Notes: generated by a model not told the origin, from the sequence alone. Shown: positions 17,840-27,241, numbered from the stretch's first letter. The stretch: DNA of 64,000 bases from Methylocella tundrae (GCF_901905185.1 NZ_CABFMQ020000098.1:1-64000), one strand, 5' to 3'. Made by a program: numbers and translations.

Positions 17840-18183
17840 AAGATATCTCCGAGGGCGTCATCCGAATATATCGGGACGCTGTCGCCTCTGAGTCGCCTAA
17901 TGCTTGCAGAAACCTAGAATACACGCGAAGTTCTACTTGCTTCGAAGCCTCAGTTGAAAAGCGCAGCGTGAGTGTCTACTTAGACGAACCTCGGATTTGC
18001 GTCCATAAACGACTAATTGATCGAGGCTCTTTGCCGCAAGCAGCCTCCTCGCGGCAAAGCGCGCGGGCAACCTCTCAACGCAAATCGCGGATTTTTCCTT
18101 CGGAAATAGGTCCAGGCAGACGAAAGCGCGACCGACGTGCAAAGACGACGACCGCGCTCAAGGTTTTTCCGCCGTGGTAAAGC
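17840..18183. other. Intergenic region between ahcY end and peroxidase start
   Basis: 344 bases that should hold the 3' end of the ahcY transcript and the promoter of the cytochrome c peroxidase (both minus strand). A near-palindrome CCGAATATATCGG lies at about 17862, 20-odd bases before the peroxidase start. No gene, T-tract terminator or FNR-type site was recognised. Confidence 0.3.
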
Positions 18184-19590
18184 TCAGTAGCGGTAATGAT
18201 CCGGCTTGAAGGGGCCCTGCTGCGGCACGCCGAGATAGACCGACTGCGCCGGAGACAGCTTTGAGAGCTTCACGCCGATCTTGTCGAGATGGAGCGCTGC
18301 GACCTTTTCGTCGAGGTGCTTTGGCAGCGTGTAGACCTTGCGCTCATAATGGCCCTGCTTGGTCCAGAGTTCGATCTGCGCCAGCGTCTGATTGGTGAAG
18401 GACGCCGACATCACGAATGACGGATGGCCGGTGGCGTTACCGAGATTGACGAGGCGCCCTTCCGACAGAAGGATGATCCGCTTGCCGTCCGTGAATTCGA
18501 TCTCGTCGACCTGCGGCTTCACATTATGCCATTTGAGGTTGCGCAGGCCAGCGACCTGAATTTCCGAATCGAAATGACCGATGTTGCAGACGATGGCGCG
18601 GTCTTTCATCGCGCGCATATGGTCGATCGTGATGACGTCGATATTGCCGGTGCAGGTCACGAAAATATCGGCTCGGGGAGCGGCGTCCTCCATTGTCGTA
18701 ACTTCATAACCTTCCATCGCCGCCTGCAGCGCGCAGATCGGATCGACCTCGGAGACGAGCACGCGCGCGCCGGCGTTGCGCAGCGAGGCCGCCGAGCCCT
18801 TGCCGACGTCGCCGAAGCCCGCGACCATCGCAACCTTGCCGGCCATCATCACGTCCGTGCCGCGCCGGATGCCGTCGACGAGAGATTCGCGGCAACCATA
18901 GAGATTGTCGAATTTCGACTTGGTGACGGAATCATTGACGTTGATTGCGGGCCAGAGAAGCTTGCCGTCACGCTCCATGAGGTAGAGGCGGTGAACGCCC
19001 GTGGTCGTCTCTTCGCTGACGCCTTTGATGGCCTGACCATATTTCGTGTAGAGGCCGGGATGGGAGACAAGGCGGCGCTTGATGGCCGCGAAGAAAACCT
19101 CTTCCTCCTCATTGCCGGGCGTCTCGAGGAAGGCCGTATCGCCAGCTTCCGCGCGCATGCCGAGATGGACGAGCATGGTGGCGTCGCCGCCGTCGTCGAG
19201 AATGAGGTTCGGCGCGCCGCCGTCTTCCCATTCAAAAATCTTATGGGTGTATTCCCAGTAGTCGTAGAGGCTCTCGCCTTTGCGCGCGAAGACCGGGATG
19301 CCGGCGGCGGCGATGGCGGCGGCGGCGTGATCCTGCGTCGAATAAATATTGCATGAGGCCCAGCGGATATCGGCGCCAAGGGCCTTCAATGTCTCGATCA
19401 GCACCGCCGTCTGGATCGTCATATGCAGCGAACCCGCGATGCGGGCGCCTTTCAGCGGCTGGCTTGGACCGTATTCCGCCCGTGTCGCCATCAGGCCGGG
19501 CATTTCCGTTTCGGCGATCGCCAATTCGCGGCGGCCCCACTCGGCCAGCTTGATATCCGTGATGGCGTAGTCATTGAACGAATGGGTCAT
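18184..19590 (-). CDS. ahcY: Adenosylhomocysteinase (SAH hydrolase)
   Basis: NAD-dependent cytoplasmic enzyme splitting S-adenosylhomocysteine to adenosine and homocysteine, relieving product inhibition of methyltransferases. Signatures are [47 protein letters not shown], the NAD site [27 protein letters not shown] and the C-terminal KPDHYRY. 468 aa, typical of the proteobacterial form. It is a single-gene unit with a long upstream region containing a palindromic site at 19651. Confidence 0.97.
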   Translation of the reverse strand: MTHSFNDYAITDIKLAEWGRRELAIAETEMPGLMATRAEYGPSQPLKGARIAGSLHMTIQTAVLIETLKALGADIRWASCNIYSTQDHAAAAIAAAGIPVFARKGESLYDYWEYTHKIFEWEDGGAPNLILDDGGDATMLVHLGMRAEAGDTAFLETPGNEEEEVFFAAIKRRLVSHPGLYTKYGQAIKGVSEETTTGVHRLYLMERDGKLLWPAINVNDSVTKSKFDNLYGCRESLVDGIRRGTDVMMAGKVAMVAGFGDVGKGSAASLRNAGARVLVSEVDPICALQAAMEGYEVTTMEDAAPRADIFVTCTGNIDVITIDHMRAMKDRAIVCNIGHFDSEIQVAGLRNLKWHNVKPQVDEIEFTDGKRIILLSEGRLVNLGNATGHPSFVMSASFTNQTLAQIELWTKQGHYERKVYTLPKHLDEKVAALHLDKIGVKLSKLSPAQSVYLGVPQQGPFKPDHYRY

Positions 19591-19650
19591 GGCGTTTGAC
19601 GCTCCCGAATTGCGATCGCGGCTCTATATCAGGACAGCGCGGCGTAGGCA

Positions 19651-19674
19651 ATAAAGATATAAGCAAGTCTTTAT
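19651..19674. promoter_or_regulatory. Operator-like inverted repeat upstream of ahcY
   Basis: Half-sites ATAAAGA (19651-19657) and TCTTTAT (19668-19674) face each other about 60 bases upstream of the ahcY start; the flanks extend the A/T symmetry (ATATAA and TTATAT). ArsR-type regulators of the SAM cycle (SahR) control ahcY in many proteobacteria, so this may be such a site. The match to any published SahR motif is from memory only. Confidence 0.45.
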
Positions 19675-20012
19675 ATGGGAGATTTCAACGGTTCACAAGC
19701 AGCGTCAGGGCGCGGCGCGATATTTTCGATGACTCCAGATTGAGGGCGGATTGCAACTGGCACGTAGGTCATTGGGCCGACGCCCAGACCGTCGCCCCAA
19801 ACAACAAGCTGGAGCCGAAGAGCGCCAAATGCCGCTGCGCGTTAGTGTCATGTCGGCGTTCCAATCGCGAATTTGGGAAACCTAGGTAGAGACCGCAATA
19901 GCGCCTGGATCAACCATGAACTAGCTTTGAAGATCTGACCATCCGACCGCGCCATCACTGCGAGAGCCATTTAATGGCAGAGCAGCGTTAATTGCCGGAG
20001 TGGAGATTCTTC
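19675..20012. other. Intergenic region between ahcY and FkbM gene
   Basis: About 340 bases without a supportable gene between divergent genes. Composition becomes more A/T-rich toward the FkbM gene. GGAGTGGAG just before ATG 20013 is the probable ribosome site. No tRNA or integration site was found that would explain an inserted segment. Confidence 0.3.
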
Positions 20013-20789
20013 ATGGATGTTAAAGCAAAAGTCGTACAAGTGACGTCCATCTATAGAGCAAGCTCGGACCCTATCCCGCTCGTGCTAGACCTACTAAGAC
20101 TAAAGCGAAACAACTACGTCGCCGAGTGTAAAGGATTTAAATTCGAGCTAAAGGCCAAATGCGGCGAGTGGTATACAATTTTTGAAAACTTAATACAAGA
20201 AGACTACTTAAAGCACGGCGTATCTCTATCGAAAGGCGACATCGTATTAGATATTGGCGCGAATTTTGGCGCCTTCACAGCGCTAGCTTCAGCAAAGGTG
20301 GGCCAGACGGGGAAAGTTATTGCTTTTGAGCCTGATCCTCTAATACATCAGCGCTTAAATCAAAATATTAATTTTAATGGATTAGGAAACGTCATCACCT
20401 TTAACGAGGCCGTCAGCGGCAAAGATGGTGAAATGAGTTTTTTCGTTCATCCAAAGTCCGCCTTCAGCACGCTGATGGACTCTGTCGACCAGAGGGGAAA
20501 CTCGGGCGCCACGCAAATTAAAGTGAAGTCAAGATCTATCAACTCGATCATCTCGAATATAGACGGCGAAATTAGTCTGCTGAAAATTGATTGCGAGGGT
20601 TCGGAGTATTCCATACTCGAGTCTCTCGACAAGGATCTTTCCTCCCGCATCAAGCAAATTTCGATGGAGGTGCATAAAGTGCCTAATCGGAAGGAGGAGG
20701 AAATTTCTGCTATGCTTCGCAAGCTTGGATTTACGGTCAATGACTCCTTCCCTCTGACCGCCTTCAGAGGCGAAGATGGCCGCGCGTAA
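20013..20789 (+). CDS. FkbM family SAM-dependent methyltransferase
   Basis: The 258-aa protein carries a class I SAM site (DIVLDIGANFGAFTALAS), an acidic second strand (GKVIAFEPDPLIHQRLNQNI) and the FkbM segment LLKIDCEGSEYSILESL. FkbM enzymes often O-methylate sugars or other surface and secondary metabolites; the substrate here is unknown. The gene is clearly richer in A/T than its neighbours (many AAA, AAT, TTA and ATA codons), which suggests acquisition by transfer. It is next to glycosyltransferase and sulfotransferase genes, so a sugar substrate is likely (inference). ATG 20013 is favoured over TTG 19992. Confidence 0.88.
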   Translation: MDVKAKVVQVTSIYRASSDPIPLVLDLLRLKRNNYVAECKGFKFELKAKCGEWYTIFENLIQEDYLKHGVSLSKGDIVLDIGANFGAFTALASAKVGQTGKVIAFEPDPLIHQRLNQNINFNGLGNVITFNEAVSGKDGEMSFFVHPKSAFSTLMDSVDQRGNSGATQIKVKSRSINSIISNIDGEISLLKIDCEGSEYSILESLDKDLSSRIKQISMEVHKVPNRKEEEISAMLRKLGFTVNDSFPLTAFRGEDGRA

Positions 20790-20879
20790 GGCCGATTACG
20801 AGGCAAGCAATTTCGTCGGCCTGCACGGTCCGGGCGCTGCCTGCCGATTTTCTTCAACTCTGACTGGCGGCCGGCCGCT

Positions 20880-22196
20880 TTACCCCCGAACGAGGGGGGC
20901 GGCGATTTTCACGAGAGCGGAGCGATAGGCCTCAAAAGAAAATCGTTCCTGATAGGTCCGGCGCGTGTCGGAGGCGCCTTGATCGATCTGCGCTCCTCCT
21001 CTTTCCGCATCGGCCCGCAGCAAGGCCGCAGCGAAGCTCCGCGCGTCCGCGGCCAGAGTGACGTTCTTCAACTGCGCCGGGTCGAGATTCATGCCTCGAA
21101 ACGCGTGCGGGGTCGCGATCAAGGGCGCGCCGGAGGACATCGCCTCGATGGTCTTGATAGAGATGCCATGACCTTCGGTCGTCGGCAGAAGGATGGCGGC
21201 GGCGTTCGCATAGACCGCGTCAAGATCGGCGACGCGCCCTTTAAACAGGGCGGCATGGCGTTTCAGCAGCGCCGGGGCCCTCGTGCGAAAAGCGCCGTCG
21301 ATATTGCCGACGATCTTGACGCCGACGCCGGGCGCAAGCGGCAAAACCTTCTCCAGAAACCAGAGGACGCCGAGGAAATTGGCGTAATTGGCGCTGGCGA
21401 CTATGATGAGATCGGCTCCGCCCTGCCCCGCTGCGACAGCCGGGACGGCGGGATAAAGCAGTTCGTGCCGCATGGCGGGCAGCAGAACTTTGAAACTTGC
21501 AGCCTCTTCATCGTTCAGGTGGAGAAGAACGTCTGCGTCACGCATGGCGGCAAGCTCGACTGCGAGCATATCTTCAAAATTCGCAGGCGGCGGCAATGTC
21601 CAGCCCGCTTCATTCCGCAGCGCATATTGGCGCGCCTGAAGATCATGAGTGTCGAGCAAAATAGCGCAGCCATGTCTCTGCTTGAGGCGCATCGCCACCG
21701 GCATGCAAAAGAAGTGATTGCAATGGATGAGATCGATTCGCGGCTCCGCCCTGAGCGCCGCCGGAATTGGCGCAAGCTTGGCGCTTTCAAGGAGAATTTT
21801 CGCGAAGTTTCCATGTAGCCAGAGCTTTGCCGCCCCCAGGAAGGCTGGATTGAGCACCGAAAGCACCGGCATCCCGGAATAAAGCCGCGCGTCGGCCTCA
21901 AGATCGCGCGTGGCGGCGGCGTAGGTTTTATGCGCGCCCGAGCCTTCGACGGCGCCAGGAGAGTCGGCGATCGCGAGGCTGATGACGCGCGCGCCAAGAC
22001 TGCGATAGGCGCGCGCCTGCGATACAAACACCTGATGGCTGCCGCAGGAATGCCAGGCCGGATGCACGAGAAGCACGGCTTTGCCGTCCATGGGCAGATT
22101 GCCGGAGACGGCCGCCGAGCCGTGCGAATCTTGGCGCCCGGGAAGCATCATGATTACGGTTCCGTTCAAATGCGCATCCACGCGCGTCAATGCCAT
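20880..22196 (-). CDS. GT4-type glycosyltransferase
   Basis: A 438-aa GT-B glycosyltransferase of the family 1/4 type. The N-terminal domain has VLLVHPAWHSCGSHQVFVSQ and DLIHCNHFFCMPVAMRL; the C-terminal donor-binding part has DLDAVYANAAAILLPTTEGHGISIKTIEAMSSGAPLI (written here as adjoining pieces), with the acidic EGHGISIKTIEA region. Acceptor and donor are unknown. The start is ambiguous: ATG 22196, 22151 or 22091 (the last begins MDGKAVLLVHPAW). It is convergent with the FkbM gene and divergent from the sulfotransferase. Confidence 0.82.
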   Translation of the reverse strand: MALTRVDAHLNGTVIMMLPGRQDSHGSAAVSGNLPMDGKAVLLVHPAWHSCGSHQVFVSQARAYRSLGARVISLAIADSPGAVEGSGAHKTYAAATRDLEADARLYSGMPVLSVLNPAFLGAAKLWLHGNFAKILLESAKLAPIPAALRAEPRIDLIHCNHFFCMPVAMRLKQRHGCAILLDTHDLQARQYALRNEAGWTLPPPANFEDMLAVELAAMRDADVLLHLNDEEAASFKVLLPAMRHELLYPAVPAVAAGQGGADLIIVASANYANFLGVLWFLEKVLPLAPGVGVKIVGNIDGAFRTRAPALLKRHAALFKGRVADLDAVYANAAAILLPTTEGHGISIKTIEAMSSGAPLIATPHAFRGMNLDPAQLKNVTLAADARSFAAALLRADAERGGAQIDQGASDTRRTYQERFSFEAYRSALVKIAAPLVRG

Positions 22197-22500
22197 CCAT
22201 CATGAAGCGACGATGGCGGCAGGAAAATATCACACGCTCATCGGGAGAATATCTCACGCAATACAAGAGATCAGACGCGGCACGTTCAAAATGTCCTTCA
22301 GAAGATGCCGCATTCCTTCCGCGACTACGCCCACCAACTCGCGCCTTCACGGAAGTTGTGGCGAGACGGGCAACCTGGATCTGTCCAAACAGAAATGAAT
22401 CTGTCACATTGCGGGGCTTTCTCAGCTTCACCAACGCAGCCATCCAGAGCCGCCGCCGCCATCGAGAAAAATCGGCTATTGAAAGGGAGGCGATCGCTAC
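22197..22500. other. Divergent spacer between glycosyltransferase and sulfotransferase
   Basis: About 300 bases expected to carry promoters for both flanking genes. A good ribosome site (AAAGGGAGG) precedes the sulfotransferase ATG. No gene, repeat or palindrome was recognised. If the glycosyltransferase starts at 22091 this spacer is about 100 bases longer. Confidence 0.3.
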
Positions 22501-23331
22501 ATGTCGCTTTTTGGAAAAGTTGGGGCCTATTTGCAAGCCTTAAGACATCAAGATCCCCTCCCCGAGGGGTTCACGCCAATCAGCGAGTGCCGCGCCGATG
22601 ACCTCTTCATCGTCGGATACCCGAAATCAGGCAATACCTGGTTCCAGAATTTGATCGCCGGCGTCGCATTTGGCGTCGACCCCAGATGGAGTCCGCCGGC
22701 GCTGGTGCATGAACTCGTTCCCGACGTCCATTACAACAAGCACTACCGGCGCTATGCGACGCCGATGTTTTTCAAGTCGCATGCGCTCCCTCGTCCGGAC
22801 TATCGACGCGTGGTCTATCTTTTGCGCGACGGCCGCGACGTGATGGTGTCCTACCGGCATTATCGTGAGGTTGTCGATGGAGAAAAACTTGATCTCCTGA
22901 ATTTCGTCAGTCCGGAAACGGATCTTTACCCTTGCCATTGGAACGAGCATGTGGACGCCTGGGCGCAGAATCCCCATGGCGCGGAAATAATCGTGATCAA
23001 GTACGAAGACCTTCTGCGCGAACCGGTCAGACAGCTTCAGCGCTTCTGCGAATTCGCCGGCCTGCAGCGCGATGTAGGCCATCTTTCCGCGGTGGCGGCG
23101 GCGAGTTCCTTCCGCCAGCTACGCGATAAAGAAGCGAAAATGGGGTTCGGCCGGACCGACCACACATTTGAATCCGGCCCGTTCTTTTTTCGCCGTGGCG
23201 TGGCGGGCAGCCATAAGGACGAAATGCCCGCTGACGCCTTGAAGCTCTTCATGGACCAGGCCAGATCCACCCTGCAGCGCTTCGGCTACCTCGTGAACAG
23301 CGCCGAATGCGTCCAGGAGACGCTGGAATGA
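22501..23331 (+). CDS. PAPS-dependent sulfotransferase
   Basis: The 276-aa protein has the three landmarks of the Sulfotransfer_1 family: the 5'-phosphosulfate loop VGYPKSGNTWFQNL (about residues 38-51), the 3'-phosphate site VVYLLRDGRDVMVSYRHY, and the C-terminal RRGVAGSHKDEM resembling the RKGxxGDWK motif. It transfers sulfate from PAPS to a hydroxyl or amine; the acceptor is unknown. Neighbouring glycosyltransferases and an ABC exporter suggest a surface glycan or glycolipid. It is followed at 111 bases by a second glycosyltransferase. Confidence 0.9.
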   Translation: MSLFGKVGAYLQALRHQDPLPEGFTPISECRADDLFIVGYPKSGNTWFQNLIAGVAFGVDPRWSPPALVHELVPDVHYNKHYRRYATPMFFKSHALPRPDYRRVVYLLRDGRDVMVSYRHYREVVDGEKLDLLNFVSPETDLYPCHWNEHVDAWAQNPHGAEIIVIKYEDLLREPVRQLQRFCEFAGLQRDVGHLSAVAAASSFRQLRDKEAKMGFGRTDHTFESGPFFFRRGVAGSHKDEMPADALKLFMDQARSTLQRFGYLVNSAECVQETLE

Positions 23332-23442
23332 AGACGCTGGAACGAAAACCTGTCCGGCGCGAGGGACGGCCTTATTTTACTTGAACGCGGCATTGCGCTA
23401 TGGGCCATCGTTGAACAAGCAGACCCGACCAATTTTGAGCTG

Positions 23443-24348
23443 ATGCGCGAATCCCATATCGACGAACAGACGATCGACAACGCTGCCGCGCAAACGTCGA
23501 CGAGCCTTTCGCCCGGCCGATCGGCGGCGACGGGCGTCGCCATCGTCGCCAATGATCGCATTGCCGACTGGCTGCTGCCGTTTCTTGAGAGCTATTACGC
23601 GACCAACGCGCAAACGCCTCTCTATCTTATCCCTTACGACGACAATCTAGCTGTGACCAAGCGCGCCGCGGAGATCTATGGCGCGCATCTTGTCACGGAG
23701 GATTCGCGCGAACTCGACGCGCTCGCGAGCCGGCTTTATCCCTTGTTCCCGGGTCATCGCCGCCGCTTGCGGAAATTTCTGTCGCTCGCCCTGCCCCTCG
23801 ACGAGGTTCTCTATATCGACGTCGACACGATCCTTTTTCGCGACATCAGCGAAGTTTTTGGCAAGCTTGAACCCGGCAGCACCGACTTCATCATGGCCTC
23901 GACCAGCGAGGAATATGTCTACAACAAGAAGCGCGCCAAATATGAATTCCTGCGCGACGTCAGACTGTTCAACGATGGTTTCTTCCTGACTTCGAACAGG
24001 ATTCTGTCGCTTCAGCATTTCTATGAGGTGATCGAAAGGGATGAGGCGATTTTTCATGACGTGCGCAAACATGGCATGCTGTTCGCCCAGCCCTTGAGCA
24101 ATTTCGTCACGCATCGGCGCGGCCTCAAGATCGCTTCGCTCACGGAACGCGTCGCCGGCGCCTCCGACGAAAGCTTCTATAAAGCCAAGGACGTCAGTTT
24201 CGACGCGGAGGGGCTTCCCCTCGACGGCGCCGGCAATCGCATTTTCTTCGCGCATTGGGCTGGCGCCGTTTCGCTTCCAAGCCGCCGTGTTTTCGACAAG
24301 GCGTGGCTCGATTATGCAAAACGGGCGCAGGCCCGCATGAAGGCCTGA
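23443..24348 (+). CDS. GT-A fold glycosyltransferase with DVD motif
   Basis: A 301-aa protein resembling nucleotide-diphospho-sugar transferases. It has an early beta strand VAIVANDRIADWLLPFLESY, the metal-binding DVD at residues 126-128 (EVLYIDVDTILFRD), and FNDGFFLTSN in the acceptor region. A C-terminal FFAHWAGA completes a GT8-like pattern. The substrate is unknown. It is read in the same direction as the sulfotransferase and the permease 17 bases downstream, so it probably shares their transcript. Confidence 0.72.
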   Translation: MRESHIDEQTIDNAAAQTSTSLSPGRSAATGVAIVANDRIADWLLPFLESYYATNAQTPLYLIPYDDNLAVTKRAAEIYGAHLVTEDSRELDALASRLYPLFPGHRRRLRKFLSLALPLDEVLYIDVDTILFRDISEVFGKLEPGSTDFIMASTSEEYVYNKKRAKYEFLRDVRLFNDGFFLTSNRILSLQHFYEVIERDEAIFHDVRKHGMLFAQPLSNFVTHRRGLKIASLTERVAGASDESFYKAKDVSFDAEGLPLDGAGNRIFFAHWAGAVSLPSRRVFDKAWLDYAKRAQARMKA

Positions 24349-24365
24349 CCGCGACCGGAAACCTG

Positions 24366-25511
24366 ATGCCTCGGCTGCTTACCCTTTATCTCGCCAAGCG
24401 GATTGCGCTGACGGCGATGCTGATCGAGACGACGCTTTGCGTTCCTCTCGTCATGACCTCCCTGTTCCAGACGCTCCCGGCGGCGGCGGTGCGCGGCGGC
24501 CTGCTGGTCCCGGCGCTGCTTGGGACATTGCCGACCGTGCTCTATCTCGCTCTGCCGATGGCTGTCGGAGTCGCCGTCGCCCTCGAATTCAGCCGCATGT
24601 CGTCGGACGGCATGATCGCCGTTTTATATTCACTGCGCCTTTCGGTATGGTCGCTCTGCGCTCCAGCGATCGTCGTCGCTTGCGCGGCGGTCGGCATAGG
24701 CTACTGGCTGTCATCCTTTTTCGCGCCCTCCTACGTCGGCCAGATGCACGACGTCATTTATGTCATCCGCAATTCGCTCAATCACCGGATGCTCGAGCCG
24801 GCGCATTTCTACACTTTCGACAAGGGCGCGCGGACGCTCTATTTCCAGCGCTGGCGATCTTCCGACGTCGCCAGCGGCATGTTCATCCACCAGTTCTCCA
24901 CGGAAAAGAACGAAGAGCAGATCATCAACGCCGATGAGGCGGAATTTCGCCGCAACGAGCAGGGCGTCGTCATCGTTCTCAATCATGGCTCGATCGAGAC
25001 GCTGCCCGATGGCGGTTCATCAATACGCAACGCGAATTTCGAGCAATACGCCATCCCTGTCGACATGCAGGGCGCCGGCGGCCTGCCGAAGCGCGACTGG
25101 CGCGGCGTTTTCGAACTGCCCTTCGGCGAATTTTTCGCCTCCATACCGATCGCCGCCTGGGATCCGCGCGGCTACGCCGAATGGATGAGCGAGGCGACCA
25201 AACGCTGCGCCATCCCATTGCTGGCGCTGAGCCACTCTTTGCTCGCCGTCGGCCTTGTGCTCACCGTTTCGGCGGCAACCGGACGCGGCTCCGCGGCGAC
25301 GACATCAATGATTCTCATCATCCCGCTGATCCACGTCGCCATTCTCGTCGGATCGGAATCGCTGGTGCGTCAGAATCCGCGCCTCGTCATTGTCGTCGCT
25401 CTCGCGATCGTCGCCGAGTTCATCACGGCCTTGTTTTTGATCTGGCGGCAGAATGCGGATTTCCCGAAGGTCAAGGAACCCGTCGCGGCCCCGGCCTTCG
25501 CCAGCGGCTAG
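24366..25511 (+). CDS. LptF/LptG (YjgP/YjgQ) family permease
   Basis: Inner-membrane protein of 381 aa with the architecture of LptF/LptG. N-terminal helices (LYLAKRIALTAMLIETTLCV; VLYLALPMAVGVAVALEF) are followed by a periplasmic jelly-roll-like domain (INADEAEFRRNEQGVVIVLNHGSIE) and C-terminal helices (IPLLALSHSLLAVGLVLTVS; SMILIIPLIHVAILVGSE). LptF/G pairs move lipopolysaccharide with the LptB ATPase. Only one member is present, beside glycan genes, so it may be one half of the general Lpt system or a dedicated paralogue. The open frame begins at 24255, inside the previous gene; ATG 24366 is preferred. Confidence 0.83.
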   Translation: MPRLLTLYLAKRIALTAMLIETTLCVPLVMTSLFQTLPAAAVRGGLLVPALLGTLPTVLYLALPMAVGVAVALEFSRMSSDGMIAVLYSLRLSVWSLCAPAIVVACAAVGIGYWLSSFFAPSYVGQMHDVIYVIRNSLNHRMLEPAHFYTFDKGARTLYFQRWRSSDVASGMFIHQFSTEKNEEQIINADEAEFRRNEQGVVIVLNHGSIETLPDGGSSIRNANFEQYAIPVDMQGAGGLPKRDWRGVFELPFGEFFASIPIAAWDPRGYAEWMSEATKRCAIPLLALSHSLLAVGLVLTVSAATGRGSAATTSMILIIPLIHVAILVGSESLVRQNPRLVIVVALAIVAEFITALFLIWRQNADFPKVKEPVAAPAFASG

Positions 25512-25610
25512 AGCCTGACGCCGAAAAGTCGCGGACTTTCCGGACGAGCATCACGCGTTAAAATAAAGGCTTAAAGGCCACAACGCGCGATTTGCGCCCG
25601 CATGCGTTGC
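25511..25610. repeat. Dispersed intergenic repeat, copy B
   Basis: Follows the permease stop directly. It shares CCGAAAAG, GCGGACTTTCC, CATCACGCGTTAAAATAAA and GGCTTAAAGGC with copies A and C. It lies between convergent genes (permease and the ABC exporter). The stretch up to 25695 holds no gene. Confidence 0.6.
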
Positions 25611-25695
25611 CTGCGGCCGAAGGACGCGCCACCGGCGAAAAGCGGGGTCAATCTGAGCGCTTCCTGCTTGAGGACTTGAAGAAACCGGCGGACAG

Positions 25696-26448
25696 CTAAA
25701 GCGTCGCCGTCGCCTTGTCGTCGGTGGAGTGCCGGTAGCCCTCGATCACCGCGCGCGAATCGCCCAATTCACGGACAGCGCCATCGTCGATCCAGATGAT
25801 GCGGTCGCAGAGCATCGACAGCATCTCAAGATCGTGCGAGACGACGATAATGGTTCCGCGCTTGGCGAAATTATGGATGTAGGCGTCGCATTTGGCCTGA
25901 AAGTCGGCGTCTCCGACCGAAAGAGCTTCATCGACGATCAGAATGTCGGCGTCGGCGTGAGCGCAGACCGCGAAAGCCAGACGCGCGGCCATGCCGGTCG
26001 AATACATTTTCAGGGGCTGATAGAAAAACTCGCCGATGTCGGCGAAGGCGGCGACCTGATCGAGCCGCGCTTCGATGACAGAGCGCTTGACGCCAAGGAT
26101 GGCGCCCCCGATCAGAGCGTTCTCGCGGCCAGTCAGTTCGTGGTCGAAGCCGGAGCCGAGCGCGAGGATCGGAGCGATCCGCCCGGCCACCTTGACAGCG
26201 CCCTGAGTCGGCCGCGTGATGCCGCAAATGATCTGCAAGAGCGTCGTTTTGCCCGCGCCATTGCGACCGATAATGCCGACGGTTTCGCCTTGCTGAACCT
26301 TGAAGCTGACGTCCTTCAACACCCAGTGCTGATGGTAAAACTGCTTCCAGCGTCCAAAAAGCGCCTGTTTCAGCTGGTCGTTCCGGCGCAGATAGAGCTG
26401 GAACGCCTTGCCGACATTGCTGCAGCTGATGACGGGATCAGATGACAT
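25696..26448 (-). CDS. Polysaccharide ABC exporter ATP-binding protein (Wzt/KpsT type)
   Basis: ATPase of an ABC-2 glycan exporter, 250 aa, without the extra C-terminal carbohydrate-binding domain of long Wzt proteins. It has Walker A GRNGAGKTTLLQ, the family segment LALGSGFDHELTGRENALIGG, signature YSTGMAARLAFAV, Walker B DILIVDEALSVGD and the His loop IIVVSHD. ATG 26448 overlaps the permease gene by 11 bases; longer open frames upstream are not used. Such exporters move O-antigen or capsule chains across the inner membrane. Confidence 0.93.
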   Translation of the reverse strand: MSSDPVISCSNVGKAFQLYLRRNDQLKQALFGRWKQFYHQHWVLKDVSFKVQQGETVGIIGRNGAGKTTLLQIICGITRPTQGAVKVAGRIAPILALGSGFDHELTGRENALIGGAILGVKRSVIEARLDQVAAFADIGEFFYQPLKMYSTGMAARLAFAVCAHADADILIVDEALSVGDADFQAKCDAYIHNFAKRGTIIVVSHDLEMLSMLCDRIIWIDDGAVRELGDSRAVIEGYRHSTDDKATATL

Positions 26449-27241
26449 CGACGAACACGGCCTTGTATTGCATGAAGAAACGATAGCCGAAGTAGAATAC
26501 GAAAAGCGACCCCGCAACCGTCCCGAAATAGAGCAGCGCGCCCGGCAATCGACCGAACAAAAGGAGATCGCGCATCATCTCGACATAATTGCCTATGGGA
26601 TTTAAATGCACGTAAAGGCGCAAATGCGGCGGAACATCGTCGATCGAATAGAAGATCGGGGTCGCGAACATGAACACCGGCACGATCGAAATCATGAGAT
26701 GCGCCACGTCGCGCGTGAACGATCCGAGCGCCATCAGGAACCATGAGACGCCGAGCAAGGCCAGAAAGAACGGCACGGCGACAAAGGGCGCGAGCAATGC
26801 CGTCAGCGGCAGCCCGTGCGTCACGGCGATCTTGAAAACCAGCAGGACGCAAAGGCTGATGAGCGCATAGACGGACGCCCTGATGGTCGCCGTCCAGGCC
26901 AGCGTCTCGCTCGGAAAGATCGACTTCTTGATGAGCGCGGCCTGCTCGTGCAGCATTCCGGGCGAGCGATAGGCGAGTTCGCTGAAAAGGTTGAAGATGA
27001 TCAAGCCGGTGAAGATCGACAAGGCATAGCCGCCGACGCCCGCTCCCTTGGCCGACGCGGGCACGCCAACGGCGCTCGAAAAAATGACCGTATAGGCGGA
27101 GAGCATGACCAGCGGTCCAAATACCGCCCAGAGCCAGCCAAGGATCGAACCGCGAAACCTGACCGCCAATTCGCGGCGCACAACGGCCCTGATCAATTCC
27201 TGATAGCGCCAAGCATTTTCAAACGGCGTCGCTAAGTTCAT
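26438..27241 (-). CDS. Polysaccharide ABC exporter permease (Wzm/KpsM type)
   Basis: ABC-2 permease, 267 aa with about six membrane helices (FGPLVMLSAYTVIFSSAVGV; ALSIFTGLIIFNLFSELAY; VSWFLMALGSFTRDVAHLMI). It begins with AWRYQELIRAVVRRELAVRFRGSILG, the typical cytoplasmic N terminus of Wzm/KpsM and Tag permeases. It precedes and overlaps its ATPase. Together they are likely to export the product of the glycosyltransferases at 20880-24348. Confidence 0.93.
   Translation of the reverse strand: MNLATPFENAWRYQELIRAVVRRELAVRFRGSILGWLWAVFGPLVMLSAYTVIFSSAVGVPASAKGAGVGGYALSIFTGLIIFNLFSELAYRSPGMLHEQAALIKKSIFPSETLAWTATIRASVYALISLCVLLVFKIAVTHGLPLTALLAPFVAVPFFLALLGVSWFLMALGSFTRDVAHLMISIVPVFMFATPIFYSIDDVPPHLRLYVHLNPIGNYVEMMRDLLLFGRLPGALLYFGTVAGSLFVFYFGYRFFMQYKAVFVDVI

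Noticed and set aside
18424..19356. 310-codon plus-strand frame
   Set aside because: Antisense to ahcY; a by-product of high GC.
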